Shown: positions 1 to 12,390, counted from the first letter of the stretch. The stretch: DNA of 64,000 nt from Closterium sp. Naga37s-1 (GCA_947471745.1 CANJKZ010000932.1:248001-312000), one strand, 5' to 3'. A program made the numbers and translations. The notes: generated from the letters alone by a model not told the origin.

Positions 1-530
1 AGCGGCGCCGTGACGGAGACCTTGTCCGGCGTGAACTTGAAGTTTCTGTAGGTCGGCGCTATCCCACCCGCTGTCACATGGGTCGCCAACGTCGGCGTCA
101 CACTGCTTCGTCGTCCACCGACGTTGCCTTGCGAGGAGCCCGCAGCCGCCGACGACTACAGCCCTCGCAACTGAATGCCACCGACTTTGCCGTCGGCCAT
201 CCGGAACACCCCTCTCTGCCTTTACGTGCCTCCCGCACTGCTGTCGACTTGGTCACCGGCGTTGGCACCCTGGTCAACGCCACCTTCGCTGTTCACCGGT
301 TGAGGAGAAATAGGTCGGGAAGGGTGTTCCGTCTCCCACTTTGCGCAGATGCCCAGCTCGACGACCTCCAAGGGGAGGCTTGGCCCGAACTCGCCAGCCT
401 CGTGGCGTCTCCTAGCATCCTCCAGCCGTGTCTCTAAGGTCTCTACAACTCCCGCGTCAACTACGGGGCCTACCATGGTGACGAACCCGGCTGCCGGCCT
501 ACGAACAAAATAGGTAGTGCGCAACTAAGT
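1..530 (-). pseudogene. Copia-delta gag, N-terminal part, running off the left edge
   Basis: Positions 1-311 match 12171-12471 closely, the 5' gag region of the delta copia copy at 7862-12471, in the same minus orientation. Reading leftwards, a frame from 524 to 222 encodes an acidic N-terminus followed by the shared segment with residues VDSSAGGT; the frame then shifts within 200-280. The homologous copy is cut at 12471 by another element, so this fragment is the only place in the window where the upstream part of this gag can be seen. The rest of the element lies left of the window. The assignment rests on the internal match rather than on a domain. Confidence 0.5.
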
Positions 531-1561
531 CAACTAGACTGAAGGTAATATGCGGTGCCGTCCACGCTCACCGCACCATGTGGAGATAACTCTATCAACG
601 GGAGCTTGACTACGGGAAAGGCACGGGTGTTAGGAATGATCTTTGCATTCCTAACTCGTTTGCTTGTGTGTTCTCTGCTTGCACATTGACGAGGAAATTT
701 TGCAAGAGTTCCACTAGCAAAGATTGACAACAATGGTTACACAATGCAAAGCAAGAATGGACTACATCATATGCTAGCAAGCATGCAGGCTGACTGCTTG
801 CGCAGCTCGGTCGACCGCGCTCCAGCACTGCATGGTCGACCGCGCTCCAGCAGTGCAAAGTCGCGACCTGCCAACGCTGCAAGTCGACGGCGTGACAATG
901 CTGCAGCAAGGCGGCTGCACAGTGTTGCACCCGCAGGACAGCAGCGCACCTGCTTTGCAGGTGCTCGCAGCTGGTTGGCGTGCTGTGCCTTGTCATGTTC
1001 ACAGCGCAGACGCCAAGCTGACCATGTGCCCACGGCTGCACCTGATCTTCCACGTCGTCCTCAGGATACCACACAGAGGTCGGCTTCGCAAGAACCTCCT
1101 GGGCGACTCTCGCGCACCCCGCAGTGCTCGTCGTCCGGGTAACCGAGTCGACGGGGCAACCAGGTCGGCGTCCAGGCATCCAGGGCGACGTCCAGACGCC
1201 CAGGTCGGCGTCTCGGGGCCCAGGACGCTGTGCCGACTCCCAGGTCGGCGTCCAGGCACCCAGGACGCCATCCAGGCGCCCAGGACGCCGTCCAGACGCC
1301 CAGGTCGGTGTCCAGGCGCCCAAGACGCCGTGCAGACGCCCAGGTCGGCGCCACGAAGTCGGCGCCTCCAAAGGTCGACCTTGCCAGGTCGACCACCTGA
1401 ACTCGGCGCCACTCCTCTTCGTGCCCGTTGACCGGCGATCACCACCGGTGGTCGACCACACCAAGTCGACCACACCCCTGGTCGACCAGACCCAAGTCGA
1501 CCAGCCCTGCTGTCAGCTGACCACACCAAGTCCGCTTCACCAGGTCGGCATCACCAGTTCG
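530..1561. other. Non-coding block with a GC-rich minisatellite (1140-1375)
   Basis: I see no convincing gene here. Positions 820-870 hold two copies of a phrase containing GGTCGACCGCGCTCCAGCA. From about 1140 to 1375 an imperfect unit of roughly 20 bp based on CCCAGGTCGGCGTCCAGG repeats, which makes several overlapping meaningless open frames on both strands. The block could be 5' untranslated or LTR sequence of the delta element to its left, but no LTR ends or primer site are visible. Confidence 0.45.
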
Positions 1562-1692
1562 TGTCAAACTTATATATAGCTTACATTGTGTAGGCTGTAG
1601 TGGGGTAGCCCATAAGGGGTACAAACCAATTAGGGTTAGTACTTGTACCCAACTCTTTGCTAGTTTATTCATTCTCGTTCATCATTCTGACA
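1562..1692 (+). repeat. 5' LTR of copia-gamma copy 1
   Basis: It starts TGTCAAAC, ends TTCTGACA, is 131 bp long, and matches the 3' LTR of the second gamma copy (48863-48994), including GTAGTGGGGTAGCCCATA and GGGTTAGTACTTGTACCCAA. Such a short LTR is unusual for an element with full coding capacity. The left flank is GTTCG (1557-1561); no matching duplication can be tested because the right end is lost. Confidence 0.8.
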
Positions 1693-1707
1693 TGGTTTCA
1701 GAGCAGG
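1693..1707 (+). other. Primer binding site of copia-gamma copy 1
   Basis: TGGTTTCAGAGCAGG follows the LTR directly. It resembles the plant copia site TGGTATCAGAGC, complementary to the 3' end of initiator methionine tRNA, with one change in the core. Confidence 0.65.
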
Positions 1708-1739
1708 TCCTCAGCTAGGACTGTTTTTTTTTCCTTGGG

Positions 1740-2368
1740 CCCACCACAGCGCTACCTCGCTAGCAGCCCTCTGCAGCCCTCGTGCTGCCCCTCCTTCCTG
1801 TCACGACCTGTAGGCCCCTAGGTCCCGGCCCGTCGCCACCCCTAGGCCCGTCGCTCCTTGGCGTCGCCCGTCGCCCCTAGCCCGGCTCCCTGTCGCCCGT
1901 CGCCCGTCGCGACCCCCGTCGCCCGTCGCCCGTCGCCCCTAGCCTAGGCCCCTCGGCCCCACGGCCCCTCGCGACCCGTCGCCCCTAGCCTAGGCCCAGG
2001 CCCCGCGGCCCGTCACCCCGTCGCCCCTAGCCTAGCCCCCTCGGCCCCACGGCCCCTCGCGACCCGTTGCCCCTAGCCTAGGCCCAGGCCCCACGGCCCG
2101 TCGCCCCTAGCCTAGGCCCCACGGCCCCACGCGACCCGTCGCGCCCCTAGCCTAGGCCCAGGCCCCGCCGCCCGTCGCCCGTCGCCCCTAGCCTAGGCCC
2201 CTCGGTCCCACAGCCCCTAGCGACCCGACGCCCCTCGCCTAGGCCCAGGCCCCGCAGCCCGTCGCCCCGTCGCCCCTAGCCTAGGCCCCGCGGCCTGTCG
2301 CCCTAGGCCCCCCCGGCCTCGGCCCCCGGCCCCTTCGTTCCTAGCCCCGCGGCCCTACGCACCTAGGC
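1740..2368 (+). repeat. C-rich repeated leader between primer site and gag
   Basis: Imperfect tandem copies built on CGTCGCCCCTAGCCTAGGCC fill the interval between primer site and gag. The second gamma copy keeps a shorter C-rich remnant (45811-45905) in the same place, and the LTR element at 42546-44924 has a different GC-rich repeat in the equivalent position. The repeat is therefore a feature of this element group. Confidence 0.7.
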
Positions 2369-3517
2369 CCTGAGCGATTCTAAGGACAGTGTTTCGCTGT
2401 TTGACCTAGCGACAGGCGCCGCTACTGCCCCTCCCGCCACGGCTGACAGTGCGACTCGCTCACAGTGGCTTACTCGCGACGCTGCTGCCCGCTTAGCCAT
2501 TCGCAACCACCTGCTGTTAGCCGAATGCGCTCACTTCCGACAGCACAGGCACTGTACGACGCTGTATTCGCTCGCTACTCATCGCCTGCCACTGCTGCTC
2601 TAGGCCGCCTGCTTCTGCCTTACCTGTTCCCCGAGCTGTCAGCCTTTGCCACAGTAGAGGACCTTGTTTCCCACCTGCGCGCTAGTGACGCTCGCTACCG
2701 CGCTACTGTCCCTGCTGAGTTCCTTGACAGGAACCTGCCCCCGATGTTCATCACCCTCTACTTCATAGTCACTCGCCTCCCTGACTCTCTTCGCTCTGTC
2801 AGGGACCACTTTCTCTCACTTGACCCCACCTCCCTCACTGTTGACCTACTCGAGGAGCACCTCCTCGCAGCTGAGACTAGTGCAGTTGCTGTAGGTGCTG
2901 CTCGTGGCACTCCACGCACGCCCTTCTTTGAGGGGTGCTCCCCCTCCCACCTTGCCCCCTCCTACGCCTCTGCTGCTGCTGCAGACGTCCCTAGTGCTGA
3001 GGACGTCGGAGCTGCTTCTGCTAGTGCGAAGCGCCGCAGCAGCAAGGGCAAGGGTGGCAGGGGTGGTGGAGGGGGCAGCGGGAGTGGTGGTGGGGGCAGC
3101 AGTGGAGGTAGTGGAGGCGGTGGAGGTGGTGGCGGTGGTGGAACTGGTGGCCGGGGTGGGAGCTCTAGTGGCGGCGGTGGAGGCAGCGGTGGGAGTGGTG
3201 GCAGTGGCGGCGGTGGGACTGGTGGCGGTAGGACTGGAACTCGGCGTGGAGGTTCCGGAGGTGGCCAGCGGCAGCAGCAGCAGCGTCGGAGCGAGACCCA
3301 GTCGCCCCAGCAGCTTCGTGAGTGGTTGTTTCAGCGTGGGACGTCTGGGGGTAGCGAAAGCTGCCCGTATTTCATTCGCACGAGTGACCATGCTGGTCAG
3401 ACATGCGGGAGGCTTCACACTCAGCAACGATGCTTCTCCCGCCTCGACGACGCTTTGCGTGCTGAGTTTGGTGACGAGGTCGAGCGCCCTCGCTGGGCAG
3501 ATCTGCTTAGGTCATGA
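2369..3517 (+). pseudogene. Copia-gamma gag, 5'-truncated and frameshifted
   Basis: Compared with the second gamma copy (start at 46038), the first 30 or so residues are missing and the leader repeat joins directly to the codons for SDSKDSVSLFDL. A frameshift lies near 2555; the frame then runs open to 3517. The middle matches a copia capsid (DLVSHLRASDARYRAT; DHFLSLDP). It is followed by a Gly/Ser-rich stretch (about 3045-3270) and a Cys/His cluster at the C-terminus, CGRLHTQQRC preceded by a Cys 14 residues earlier. That cluster is an atypical zinc knuckle, C-x13-C-x3-H-x4-C, and I see no canonical CCHC knuckle. Confidence 0.75.
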
Positions 3518-3559
3518 GTTGCTATCTAAGACCTAGACTTTGATGTTATCCTTTCTGCT

Positions 3560-5785
3560 ATGTATGCTTTGTCTGTTAGTGCTGAGGGTGACTGTTACCG
3601 GTGTGTGCCACCTGACCCAGGTATAGAGGCTGCTGCTCTAGGTGCTAGTGAGTCTGGTACTCTCCCTGGTACTGCGCCTGCTGAGGCCTTACACACCTTC
3701 ACGCTGGACTCAGGTGCCTCACGCTGTTTCTTTCGTGACAGCACCACTCTCACTCCTCTCCCTGCACCTGTCCCGGTCCGACTGGCTGACCCCTGCGGGG
3801 GCCCGGTCGTTGCCCGTTCCTCCACTGTCCTCCCGTGGCCGGCGGTTCCGTCCGGCTCACTGTCAGGTCTTCACCTCCCCTCATTCTCTACGAACTTGGT
3901 GAGTACCGCTGCCCTCCAAGATGCGATGGTCACTACCACCACTCCTGCGGGTCAGCGTGTGTCGATCTGCACGTGTACACGGACGGGTCGTCACCTGGCC
4001 ATGTTCACTCGCCGGCCAGGGTTGAGTCTGTACACACTGGCTACCAAGCCTTCTCAGGTAGCTGCGTCTGCTCAGGTGTCCGCGTTAGGTCAGGTAGCAC
4101 CCCCTTGCTCGTGTCGCCTCCTGTCGCACCAGATGCTTCTATGGCACCACCGCCTGGGTCACCCCTCCCTGCCACGCCTTCGTGGCATGCACTCCCGTCT
4201 CCTTGTCTCTGGTCTTCCCAGGTCTCTGCCTCCTCTCCCGCCCTTGCCTGCCCCGCCCTGCCTTCCTTGCGTTGAGGGACGGCAGCGTGCCGCTCCTCAC
4301 TCCTCGTTTCCCCCGACGATAGCTCCCCTGCAGACTCTCCACATGGACGTGTGGGACCCAGCCCGCGTCAGTGGACAGGGCCGTGAGCGCTACTTTCTGC
4401 TGGTTGTTGACGACTACACGCGGTACACCACGGTCTTCCCCTTGCGCAGCAAGGGTCAGGTCGTTGATGTCTTGATCCCTTGGATCCGCGCAGTCCATCT
4501 CCAGCTCCGCTAGTGGTTCCGTGCGGACCTCCCTGTCCTGCGTCTGCACTCTGACAGAGGTGGTGAGTTCTCCTCCGACCTCCTGCGGGACATTTGTCGT
4601 GGGGAGGGCATTATCCAATCGTTCACACTTCCGGACTCCCCTCAGCAAAATGGGATTGCTGAGCGCCACATTGGCTTAGTCATGGAGGTCGCTCGTACCT
4701 CCATGATCCATCCGGCTGCTCCCCATTTTCTGTGGCCGTTTGCGGTCCAGTACGTTGCGCATCAGCTCAACCTCTGGCCCCGTGTCTCCTTGCCGGAGAC
4801 CTCGCCCACACTGCGTTGGACGGGGAAGGTTGGCAATGTGCCGGTGTTCCGGGTCTAGGGTTCTCGTGCCTTTGTCCGCGATACGTCCGCGGACAAGCTC
4901 TCCGCCCGCGCCATTCCCTGCGTCTTCCTTGGCTTTGTCCCTGACGCGCCTGGCTGGCAGTTTTACCACCCTACCTCGCACCGTGTCCTCCCCTCTCAGG
5001 ACGTCACGTTTGACGAGTCGGTTCCCTTTTACCGTCTCTTCCCCTACCGCTCTGCCCCTCTCCCTCCCCTGCCGCTCTTCCTTGCTCCAGATCCCCTTCC
5101 AGTAGACCCTCTCCCTCCTCAGGGTCTGGCTCCCTCAGGTGTCTCTCAGGTAGACCCACCCCCTGGTGTTGTGCCTGGTGAGGTAGCTGTAGACTCAGGT
5201 GCTGCTAGAGGTACTGCGTCTGCGGGTTCTCAACCTGGGGGTACTGAGACTGGGGGTGCTGAGCCTGGGGGTGCTGAGACTGGGGTTTCTGAGACAGGGG
5301 GTGCTGAGCCTGAGGGTGTTGAGCCTGGGGGTGCTGAGTCGGAGGGTGCGGAGTCTGGGGGTGCTGAGCCTCAGGGTGCTGCTTCGTCTGGAGATTCTGC
5401 TGGTGCTTCGCCGAGGTTGTCTCCGCAGCTGCTGCGTGAGTGGCTTGTTCGGCGTGCACGCCTTCGGAGTGGAGCTACCGGAGCTGGAGGTGCTGGAGCT
5501 GCTGGAGCTGGGGGTGCTGGCGTTACTGAAGGAGCTTGTGTTCCTGGAGGTACTGCGGCTACTGGTCCTGGAGGTGCTCGTACCCAGGGTACTGGAGCTG
5601 CCGGGACCGGTGGTGTTGGGGGCGCTGGAGCTGGAGACCCTACGGAGTCTGGAGCTGCTGGAGCTGGAGGCTTTGGCGCAGGTGGCGCTGGAGCTGAAGG
5701 AGCTGGAGTTGGAGGCAATAGCGAGGGAGGCGCTGGAGCTGGAGGTGCTGGAGCTGCGGACCTTGGCGGCACTATGCGGCCGTGA
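3560..5785 (+). pseudogene. Copia-gamma protease and integrase with in-frame stops
   Basis: Protease: TFTLDSGASRCFFRDS at about 3700 has the DSGA active-site motif. GAG-pre-integrase zinc region: WHHRLGHPSL, then CLPC. Integrase core: first Asp in LHMDVWDPA, second in LHSDRGGEFSS, and the Glu in SPQQNGIAERHIG, the DDE set. Stops interrupt it at about 4511 (CAG to TAG is the simplest source) and 4855 (TGG to TAG). The integrase tail runs into a repeated acidic GGAEPGGAETG region (about 5215-5400) and an Ala/Gly-rich linker. The protein would process gag and insert element cDNA. Confidence 0.8.
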
Positions 5786-7846
5786 CCATACTTCGTTCCC
5801 CTGCTCCAGCAGGTTCTTGATGTTCCGTCTTCTACTGCCCTTACTCCTCCCTTACTGTGTCCACCTCCTGACCTGTCGCAGCCGTCGTTACAGCCGACCT
5901 CCCCACTACCTGCCCCCTCTCCTTACACTGAGCAGACCGGCGGTCTTACAGAGCGTCGTACGCCTATGTCTCGTCTTGCCTCCCTTGTTCACACTGGTCG
6001 TCGCGTTCCTCGTCTGCGTCCTCCTCCTGTCCCGGGCACACACGCTATGACACTTCATCCTTCCTCAGTTCCACTGCGTGTTCCTCTGCCTGCTCCTCCT
6101 GAGTCCTCTCTTCCTGCCGTCCCTGGCCTGAGTCTGACCGCGTTCGTGCTACCAGTCCCACTGTCTCTCGTCTCCTTGCTACTGCTGTCACTGAACCTTC
6201 CTTTGAGTCTTCTGCCGCGTCTGCCCTCATTGCTGAGCTGCTTGACTTTGCTGCTGCCTGTCGCCTAGACTATGCCACTGCTCTTGTTGCTGAGTCTGCG
6301 TCTGCCAGTCCTCCATCCGTCCGGGGTGAGTGTGCTCTTGGCACGGACGTCCTTGAGGACAGGCAGGAGGAATTTGAGTGTCTTGCAGCTGCTGTACCTC
6401 ATTTCGCTTCCATGGTGCTTGCCCCTGAGGGAGACCCGGATGCACCAGACATCCCGACCCCGCGCTCTTACGCAGAGGCAATTACGGGTCCCTACTCCTC
6501 TCAGTGGCAGGCAGCCATGGATGCCGAGATGACATCCTGGAAGTCCACAGGCACCTACGTCGACGCAGTTCCCCCACCTGGGGCGAACATAGTCGATGGC
6601 ATGTGGATTTTCAGGGTGAAGCGGCCGCCGGGTTCTCCGCCTGCCTTCAAGGCGCGTTACGTTGCTCGAGGCTTCAGTCAGCGACAGGGGGTTGACTACT
6701 TCCAGACCTTCTCCCCCACTCCGAAGATGACTACTCTTCGGGTGTTGCTGCACGTAGCTGCTCAGCGTGACTACGACTTACACTCCCTGGACTTCAGTAC
6801 AGCCTTCCTGTAGGGCAGCCTGCACAAGGAGATCTGGCTGCGCCGCCCACCTGGCTTCACTGGGTCGTTTCCTGCAGGTACCTAGTGGAGCCTCCGCTGG
6901 CCAGTCTACAGTCTCCGCCAGGCGCCTCATGAGTGGCACGACACACTGAGGACTACAGTTGCGGCTCTTGGGTTTGCTTCTTCTACTGCTGATCCGTCGC
7001 TGTTTCTACGCACCGACACCTCGCTGCTGCCGTTCTACGTCCTCGTCTTCGTCGAAAACCTGGTCTTTGCCACTGGTGACACAGAGGCACTGACCCTTGT
7101 GAAGTCGGAGCTGCAAAAGAGACACACCTGCACTGACCTGGATGAACTGCGCAGCTATCTTGGCTTGCAGATCACCCGGGACAGAGCACGGCGCACCATC
7201 ACCCTGACTCAGTCACACATGGTGCACCTGGTCCTTCAGCGCTTCGGCTTCCAGTTCTCCTCGCCACAGCCCACTCCTCTATCTACCAGCCACTCACTCT
7301 CAGCTCCACCTTCGGACGAGTCCGTAGAGCCGAGTGGTCCGTACCCAGAGCTTGTGGGTTGCCTCATGTACCTGATGATGTGCACACGACCTGACCTCGC
7401 GTACCCTCTTAGCCTCCTCGCTCGCTACGTGGCTCCCAGTAGGCAACGAAAGGTGCACTGGGATGCTGCGAAGAGGGTTCTGCGTTACTTGTGCAGTACG
7501 TTGGGTATGGGGCTTGTGCTTGGAGGACGGGGTCCAGTTGTCCTCACCGGTCACGCAGACGCTTCCTGGGTTGACGACTCAGCTACGCAGCGGTCGTCAC
7601 AGGGTTACACCTTCAGCCTTGGCTCTGGCTCTGTTTCCTGGTGGTCTACCCGCTCGTCTTCGGTTCTCAGCTCCAATTGTGAGGCTGAGATCTACGCCGG
7701 GGCCATGGCTGCACAGGAGCTATGCTGGCTCACCTACCTACTGACTGACTTGGGAGAGCAGCCTCGTTCGCCTCCAGTTCTGTACGTAGACAACAAGGAC
7801 ATGATTGCCTTGTGTCAGGAGCACAGACTGGAGCACAGAGCAGCAC
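5786..7846 (+). pseudogene. Copia-gamma reverse transcriptase and RNase H, catalytically broken
   Basis: After a Pro-rich linker (about 5840-6400) the RT begins near 6440 with SQWQAAMDAEM and continues through FKARYVARGFSQRQGVDY and LHSLDFSTAFL. Stops follow at about 6811 and 6882. The YVDD active site reads FVEN (around 7048), losing both catalytic Asp residues. RNase H starts near 7550 with GHADASWVDDSATQ and is cut off after LEHR at about 7845; the matching part of the second gamma copy continues with KHIALRYFLAREL. The frame is open from 7099 to 7860. Confidence 0.8.
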
Positions 7847-7865
7847 AACTCGGAGAATAACCACT

Positions 7866-9210
7866 CGTTGTGGACACTACATGCAGCACGCCGTCACCGC
7901 ACCAGCCATGCAAGAGGGCATGGCTCCTACTGCTGCACGTCGTCGCCACCGTCGCTGCCGTCGGCCAGGCGCACTTGGCCGATTGCGACAGAGCACTGGT
8001 TGAAGGCCGGAAAGTGCAGCCCCTTTGTCAGGAAGTCGGTCGGCTGCTCGGTGGTCGGGATGTACTTCAGCGAAAACTTCCCGCGCTTCATCATATGCTG
8101 CAGCCAGGCATTGCGTCCCTCCATGTGCTTGAGGTTGCCCTGCAGCCCCAAGCACTCGGCAACCGTGATGTCACCGCGAACTGCAGCGAGCCAACCATCT
8201 GTCGGTACTCCTTCTCCTTGCGTTCCTGAGCCTCCTCGTCGTTGAACGTCAGCTTGGCGTAGGCGTCGATGGAGACGAGCGTCTTCGGCACTCGACCGCC
8301 TTGCTCCTCGTCGATGAAACGCTTGCGCAGCTTGTCGGCGTAGCTCTGCTCGTGCAGCCACAGCTTCCTCGCCGTCTTGTCGCGCATGATCTCCAGCCCG
8401 AGGTGCTTCACCACCGGCGAGATCTCACACAGCTCAAAGGCGGCCTCCAACAGCTCCTTCAGCTCCTTCAGCATCGCGGTGCTGCTGCTGGCAGCAAGCA
8501 GGTCGTTGACTTAGACCAGCACCCAGCAGGTCACCCCATCATCACCGACCTTGAAGTAGAGCGCCTGGTCGACCTGGCTATTCTTCCAGTCGGCGCCGAC
8601 CAGCATATCGTCGAGAGCCTTGTACCACAGCAGCGGCGACTGTTTCAGCCCGTACAGGCTCTTAAGCAGCTTTCACACCCGGTCGGTTCCGTCGCTGTAG
8701 TAGTACGGCTAGTACATGTACAGCACCCTGTCGAGCTTGCTCTGCAGGAAGGCATTCTTCATGTCGAGCTGCATCAGGTTGAGGTCGAGGATGGCGACGA
8801 TGCTGAGAAAGATCCTCAGCGTGACGTAGCTGCTCACCGGCGCATATGTCGCGTCATAGTCGGTGCCATACACCTGCGTGAAGCCCTTCGCGACCAGCCT
8901 CGCCTTCTCCCGGGCGACCGTGTCGTCAACCTGATATTTGGTCATCAGGACCCACCGGTTCTTCATGATGTTCACCCTGCGTGGGCGGTCGACCAGCTCC
9001 CAGGTGCCCATGCCGATGAGACTGCGGATCTCCTCGTCCATGGCGGTTTTCTCCGCCTTGCCCTTTCAGCTCGCCAACGCCTCCTTCACCGTCATCGTCG
9101 CGGTGCTCGGGGTCAGCGTGCATATCGGGGTCGAGCTCAGGCAGGTTGATGTCGGCGTCTGCGTCGTCGAGCAGCATGGTGAAGGTGGCCGGCGGCACGC
9201 ACACGTAGTA
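7866..9210 (-). pseudogene. Copia-delta reverse transcriptase and truncated RNase H
   Basis: RT starts at about 9041 (MDEEIRSLIGMGTWELVDRP) with KARLVAKGFTQVYGTDYD and MQLDMKNAFLQSKL; stops follow near 8710 and 8650. The active site reads V-stop-VNDLL at about 8508-8490 instead of VYVDDLL, so one Asp is lost and the preceding Tyr is a stop. An internal deletion of RNase H joins MVGSLQFAV (about 8190) to a segment near the C-terminus, YIPTTEQPTDFLTKGL (about 8060-8010). The product could not function. Confidence 0.75.
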
Positions 9211-9420
9211 GGTCAGCTGCTTAGGCGGCCTCCGGAGTGGGCCTGAACGTCACAGCTTAGGCTCCTCGGTGTTGATCTCCACCACGTTGCTGTCGTTGGA
9301 CTCCTCGGCTGCCGACTGCTCCCCTTCCTCGTCGTCCTCACCATCTTGCTCCTCAACGGTCGGCGTACCTGCTGACTTCTCCCCTGTCGTCGGCTCCCCT
9401 GCCGACTGCCCAGTCGCCCA

Positions 9421-11120
9421 CTACCCCTTGGTCGGCTTCACTATTGGCTTCTCCCTTGGCTTCACCCAAGTCGGCTGCACCTCCTCTGACTGCTGCTCCC
9501 CTGTCGACATCGACTTCTCTCCCACGCCGACTTGCTTGATGTCACATCGGCCACCGGGGATGCCCTTGACCGGTGGCACAGACGACGCCCCACTGCTCCC
9601 CTCATCGCCAATGGCCAACGTCATTGTCAGCTCATGCAGGTCGGCTACAAGGGGCGGGGCAGGAGGGGCAGGGGAAGGGGAAGGAGGGCGGACGTCCTCG
9701 GCGTCCTCATCAGCAAGCTCACCGACCTCGGCGAGCAAAGGGAGTGTCGCCGTCGAGGTGTCCGTCGGCGGGTTGACCTGCGTCCGCCCCGACGCCAGCC
9801 CGTGCTTCGATTTCCACACCTGCAGCAACATGGTCTCGTATAATACCACGTCCGACGTGGTGACCACCTTGTTGTCGGTGAGGTCGAGGAGCTCCCAGCC
9901 TTTTCTCTCCTCCGATACACCGAGGTGAAGGCCCCACCGGGCCTTTGGCTTCAGCTTTCCACCGCGCTGCTGCTCGGGGACCAGGAACTGCGCCATGCAG
10001 CCCCACACAAGGGCCAGCGTCAGGTCAGGCTTCTTGCCGGTCTGCAGCTGGTACGGCGTCGTCCCCGGCGGCAGCGTCGACCTCTCCAAGCAGTTGCGCA
10101 CCCAGACGGCCTGTCGCTGGGCGAGGTGCCACCAGTGGTGATGCACACCCATGTGCAGCAGCATCGTTTGCACCGACTCCACCACCATCCGTATCTCCCG
10201 CTCCGTCATGCCATTCTGCTGCAGTGTGTAGGGGCAGGTCAGGTCGTGGACGATTCCCTTGCCGTCCACGAAGTCGGTGAACTGCCTCCCGAGGAACTCC
10301 CCTCCCTAGTCAAAGCGCAGCATCAGCACCGACTACTTCGTTTGCCGCTCAGCCACCACCAGCCACTTCTCGAACTCCCGCAACACATCGGACTTCTTGG
10401 CAACCGGCTTCACCCACACGTAGCGGGTCTTGCGGTCCTTCAGCTGCAAGAAGTGCAGGCTTCCGTCCTTGGCAGCCACCCAAAACGGCCTGCAAAGGTC
10501 GATGTGCGCGGCAGCCAGGGCGTCGTCGGCGTCCGAGCCCTTGTGGAGGAAGGTGTCCCGCGATAGTGTACCGCAAACGCACGAGACACACGGAGAGTCG
10601 GTGCCGGCTGACGACTTGATGTCCAGGCCGGTAGCGACCACGTGCTTCGCCGAGCTCATGATGGTGTCGACGCCCACATGCGCAAGCCTCGCGTACCACC
10701 TGGCCGGCGTCGACTTCGTCGCAATAGCGATGGTCCGCAGAGCCACTGTTTCCGTCGTGGTCGACGTCGACGTTGCCGTGCACGGACGAAGGTCAGTGCA
10801 GAGGACCTGGTCGGTGTATGTTGCCCGACCTAGGACGTCCCCCGCTGCCGAGACGAGCAGCATCCTGTCTCCATCATCCTGCAGCTTCACGCCACTCTCC
10901 TTCAGCTGACCGGCCGATAGCAGGTTGGCATGCACGCCCGGGACGTAGAGAGCGTCGGGGATAAGCACCTGCTTCCCAGCCTCTCCTTGCAGAACGACAG
11001 TCCCATTGAAGCCATGAACGTGCTTGACGTCGCCGCTCGCCGCTCTGCCGTAAGATCTCCATCGTCCCCATCAGGTGGTGCGAGCAGCCGCTGTCAAGCA
11101 GGACTACCGCCGGGTTTGCC
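9421..11120 (-). pseudogene. Copia-delta protease and integrase
   Basis: The protease motif VVLLDSGCSHHLMG lies near 11110-11065. A conserved segment (10968-10800) follows, then the pre-integrase zinc region WYARLAHVGVD and CVSCVC. Integrase: AAHIDLCRPFWVA (first Asp), then a stop in place of the serine before the second Asp region near 10310, then YTLQQNGMTEREIRMV with the Glu. The region from 9421 to 10269 is open and ends in an acidic linker (EVGELADEDAEDVRPPSP). A further acidic linker between integrase and RT is at 9410-9250. Confidence 0.75.
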
Positions 11121-11384
11121 TGCAAAGCTGCCGCCTCTGCTTGGAAGTCCTCACCGGCCTCTAGCGCCAGCGAGACGGTGGGCTCCACGACACCGACCAG
11201 TGAGCACGACGCCTCCCCGTTGCCTCGTCCCTTGCCGCCAGAGGAGGAGTCGGCGTCCTTCGCCGACGTCGACTTGGTCGACTGCTTCTCCCTGCACTGC
11301 TTGCTCTCCCAACGCGGGCGAGGACCGTTCGACCTCCCTCGGCCTCCCTTGGTGTCGTCGTCGTCGGACTCGCTGCGGTCGGGG

Positions 11385-12390
11385 CACTCGAAAGAGAGGT
11401 GGTCGGGGTCGCCGCACAACCAGCACTCCTGACGTCTACTTCCTCCTCCACGACTGCAATCCTTGGCCGACTTCCCCTTGTCCGTGTCCTTGGCTGGCCT
11501 CCCACCTCCGGTTCCACCGCTGCCAGGCTTGCCGCGCTGCCCCGCGGTCGAATTCCTTGCTTTGTCGGGGCGACATAGTTTGCCTGCGGCAGGAACTCTG
11601 TGGACTTCTCGGCCTCCTGCATCACATAGTCTCGGAGGATGTACGATGTCAGCGAGTCCTCGTTGAGCGACTCCCTCGTGCCCGGCACCACCGTCAGCCA
11701 TTCATCAGGTTGTAGCTCCTCAGGAGCCCTTTGATGAAGTGCGCGATGTATGACGCCGTCAAGTACTCGACGCCGGCCATCCGCATGCAGGCAAGAAGAC
11801 ATCGAGCTCGGTTGCAGTAGTCGGTCGCCGTCTCCTGCTCGCCCATCCACAGGTGCGTCATCTGCTCCTCTAGCTGTCCGATGTACAGGTTGCCGTTCAC
11901 CTTGTACATTGACGTGATGAACTGCCACGCACTGTGGCCGGCGTCCAGGTGACTCCGGCACGACTTCAAGGCGATCTGCACCACCGGCGAGCAGCACCGC
12001 GAGACGACCGTGAAGGTCAGCAGCTGCACAGCGCAGAACTACGCACGCAGCTAGGCGTTGCTCGAACGCGACGTCTCCACAGTGCCGTTGGCGAAGCACA
12101 TCAGCCCGACCATCTCTAGCTGGGGCTCGATGGATTCCTTCTATGTGAGAAGGTCGTGCCGACTGACCAGCAACGCCGTGACGGAGACCTTGTCCAGCGT
12201 GAGCTTGAAGTACCAGTAGGTTGGCGCTATCCCACCCGCCGTCACATGGGTCGCCGACGTCACGCTGCTTCGTCGTCCACCGACATTGCCTTGCGAGGAG
12301 CCCGCAGCTGCCGACGACTGCAGCCCTCGTGAGTGAACGCTGCCAACTTCGCCATCGGCCGTCCAAAACACCCCTCTCTGCCTCAACGTG
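11385..12390 (-). pseudogene. Copia-delta gag (UBN2-like) with CCHC zinc knuckle
   Basis: The capsid-like part (about 12030-11690) reads FITSMYKVNGNLYIGQLEEQ, then MGEQETATDYCNRARCL, the pattern of UBN2-type copia gag. The next block (11690-11450) is basic and Gly-rich. A canonical knuckle CWLCGDPDHLSFEC (C-x2-C-x4-H-x4-C) lies at about 11440-11395. Several frames are needed to read the whole protein, and stops occur near 12050. The knuckle would bind element RNA during packaging. Confidence 0.7.

Larger units (their letters stand above)
1562..7846 (+). mobile_element. Copia-gamma copy 1, 3'-truncated LTR retrotransposon
   Basis: Order: 131-bp 5' LTR, primer site, C-rich repeated leader, gag, protease, integrase, reverse transcriptase, RNase H. 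This is the Ty1/copia order (integrase before RT). The copy is dead. It lacks the gag start, carries several in-frame stops (for example about 4511, 4855, 6811, 6882) and frameshifts, and has a destroyed RT active site. It stops at about 7846, inside RNase H, where a delta element begins, so the 3' end and 3' LTR are missing. The close relative at 45811-48994 shows what should follow. Confidence 0.85.

Noticed and set aside
11161-12366. 401-codon minus-strand frame over the delta gag
   Set aside because: It has no copia gag motifs; the capsid and zinc-knuckle motifs lie in the other two minus frames.
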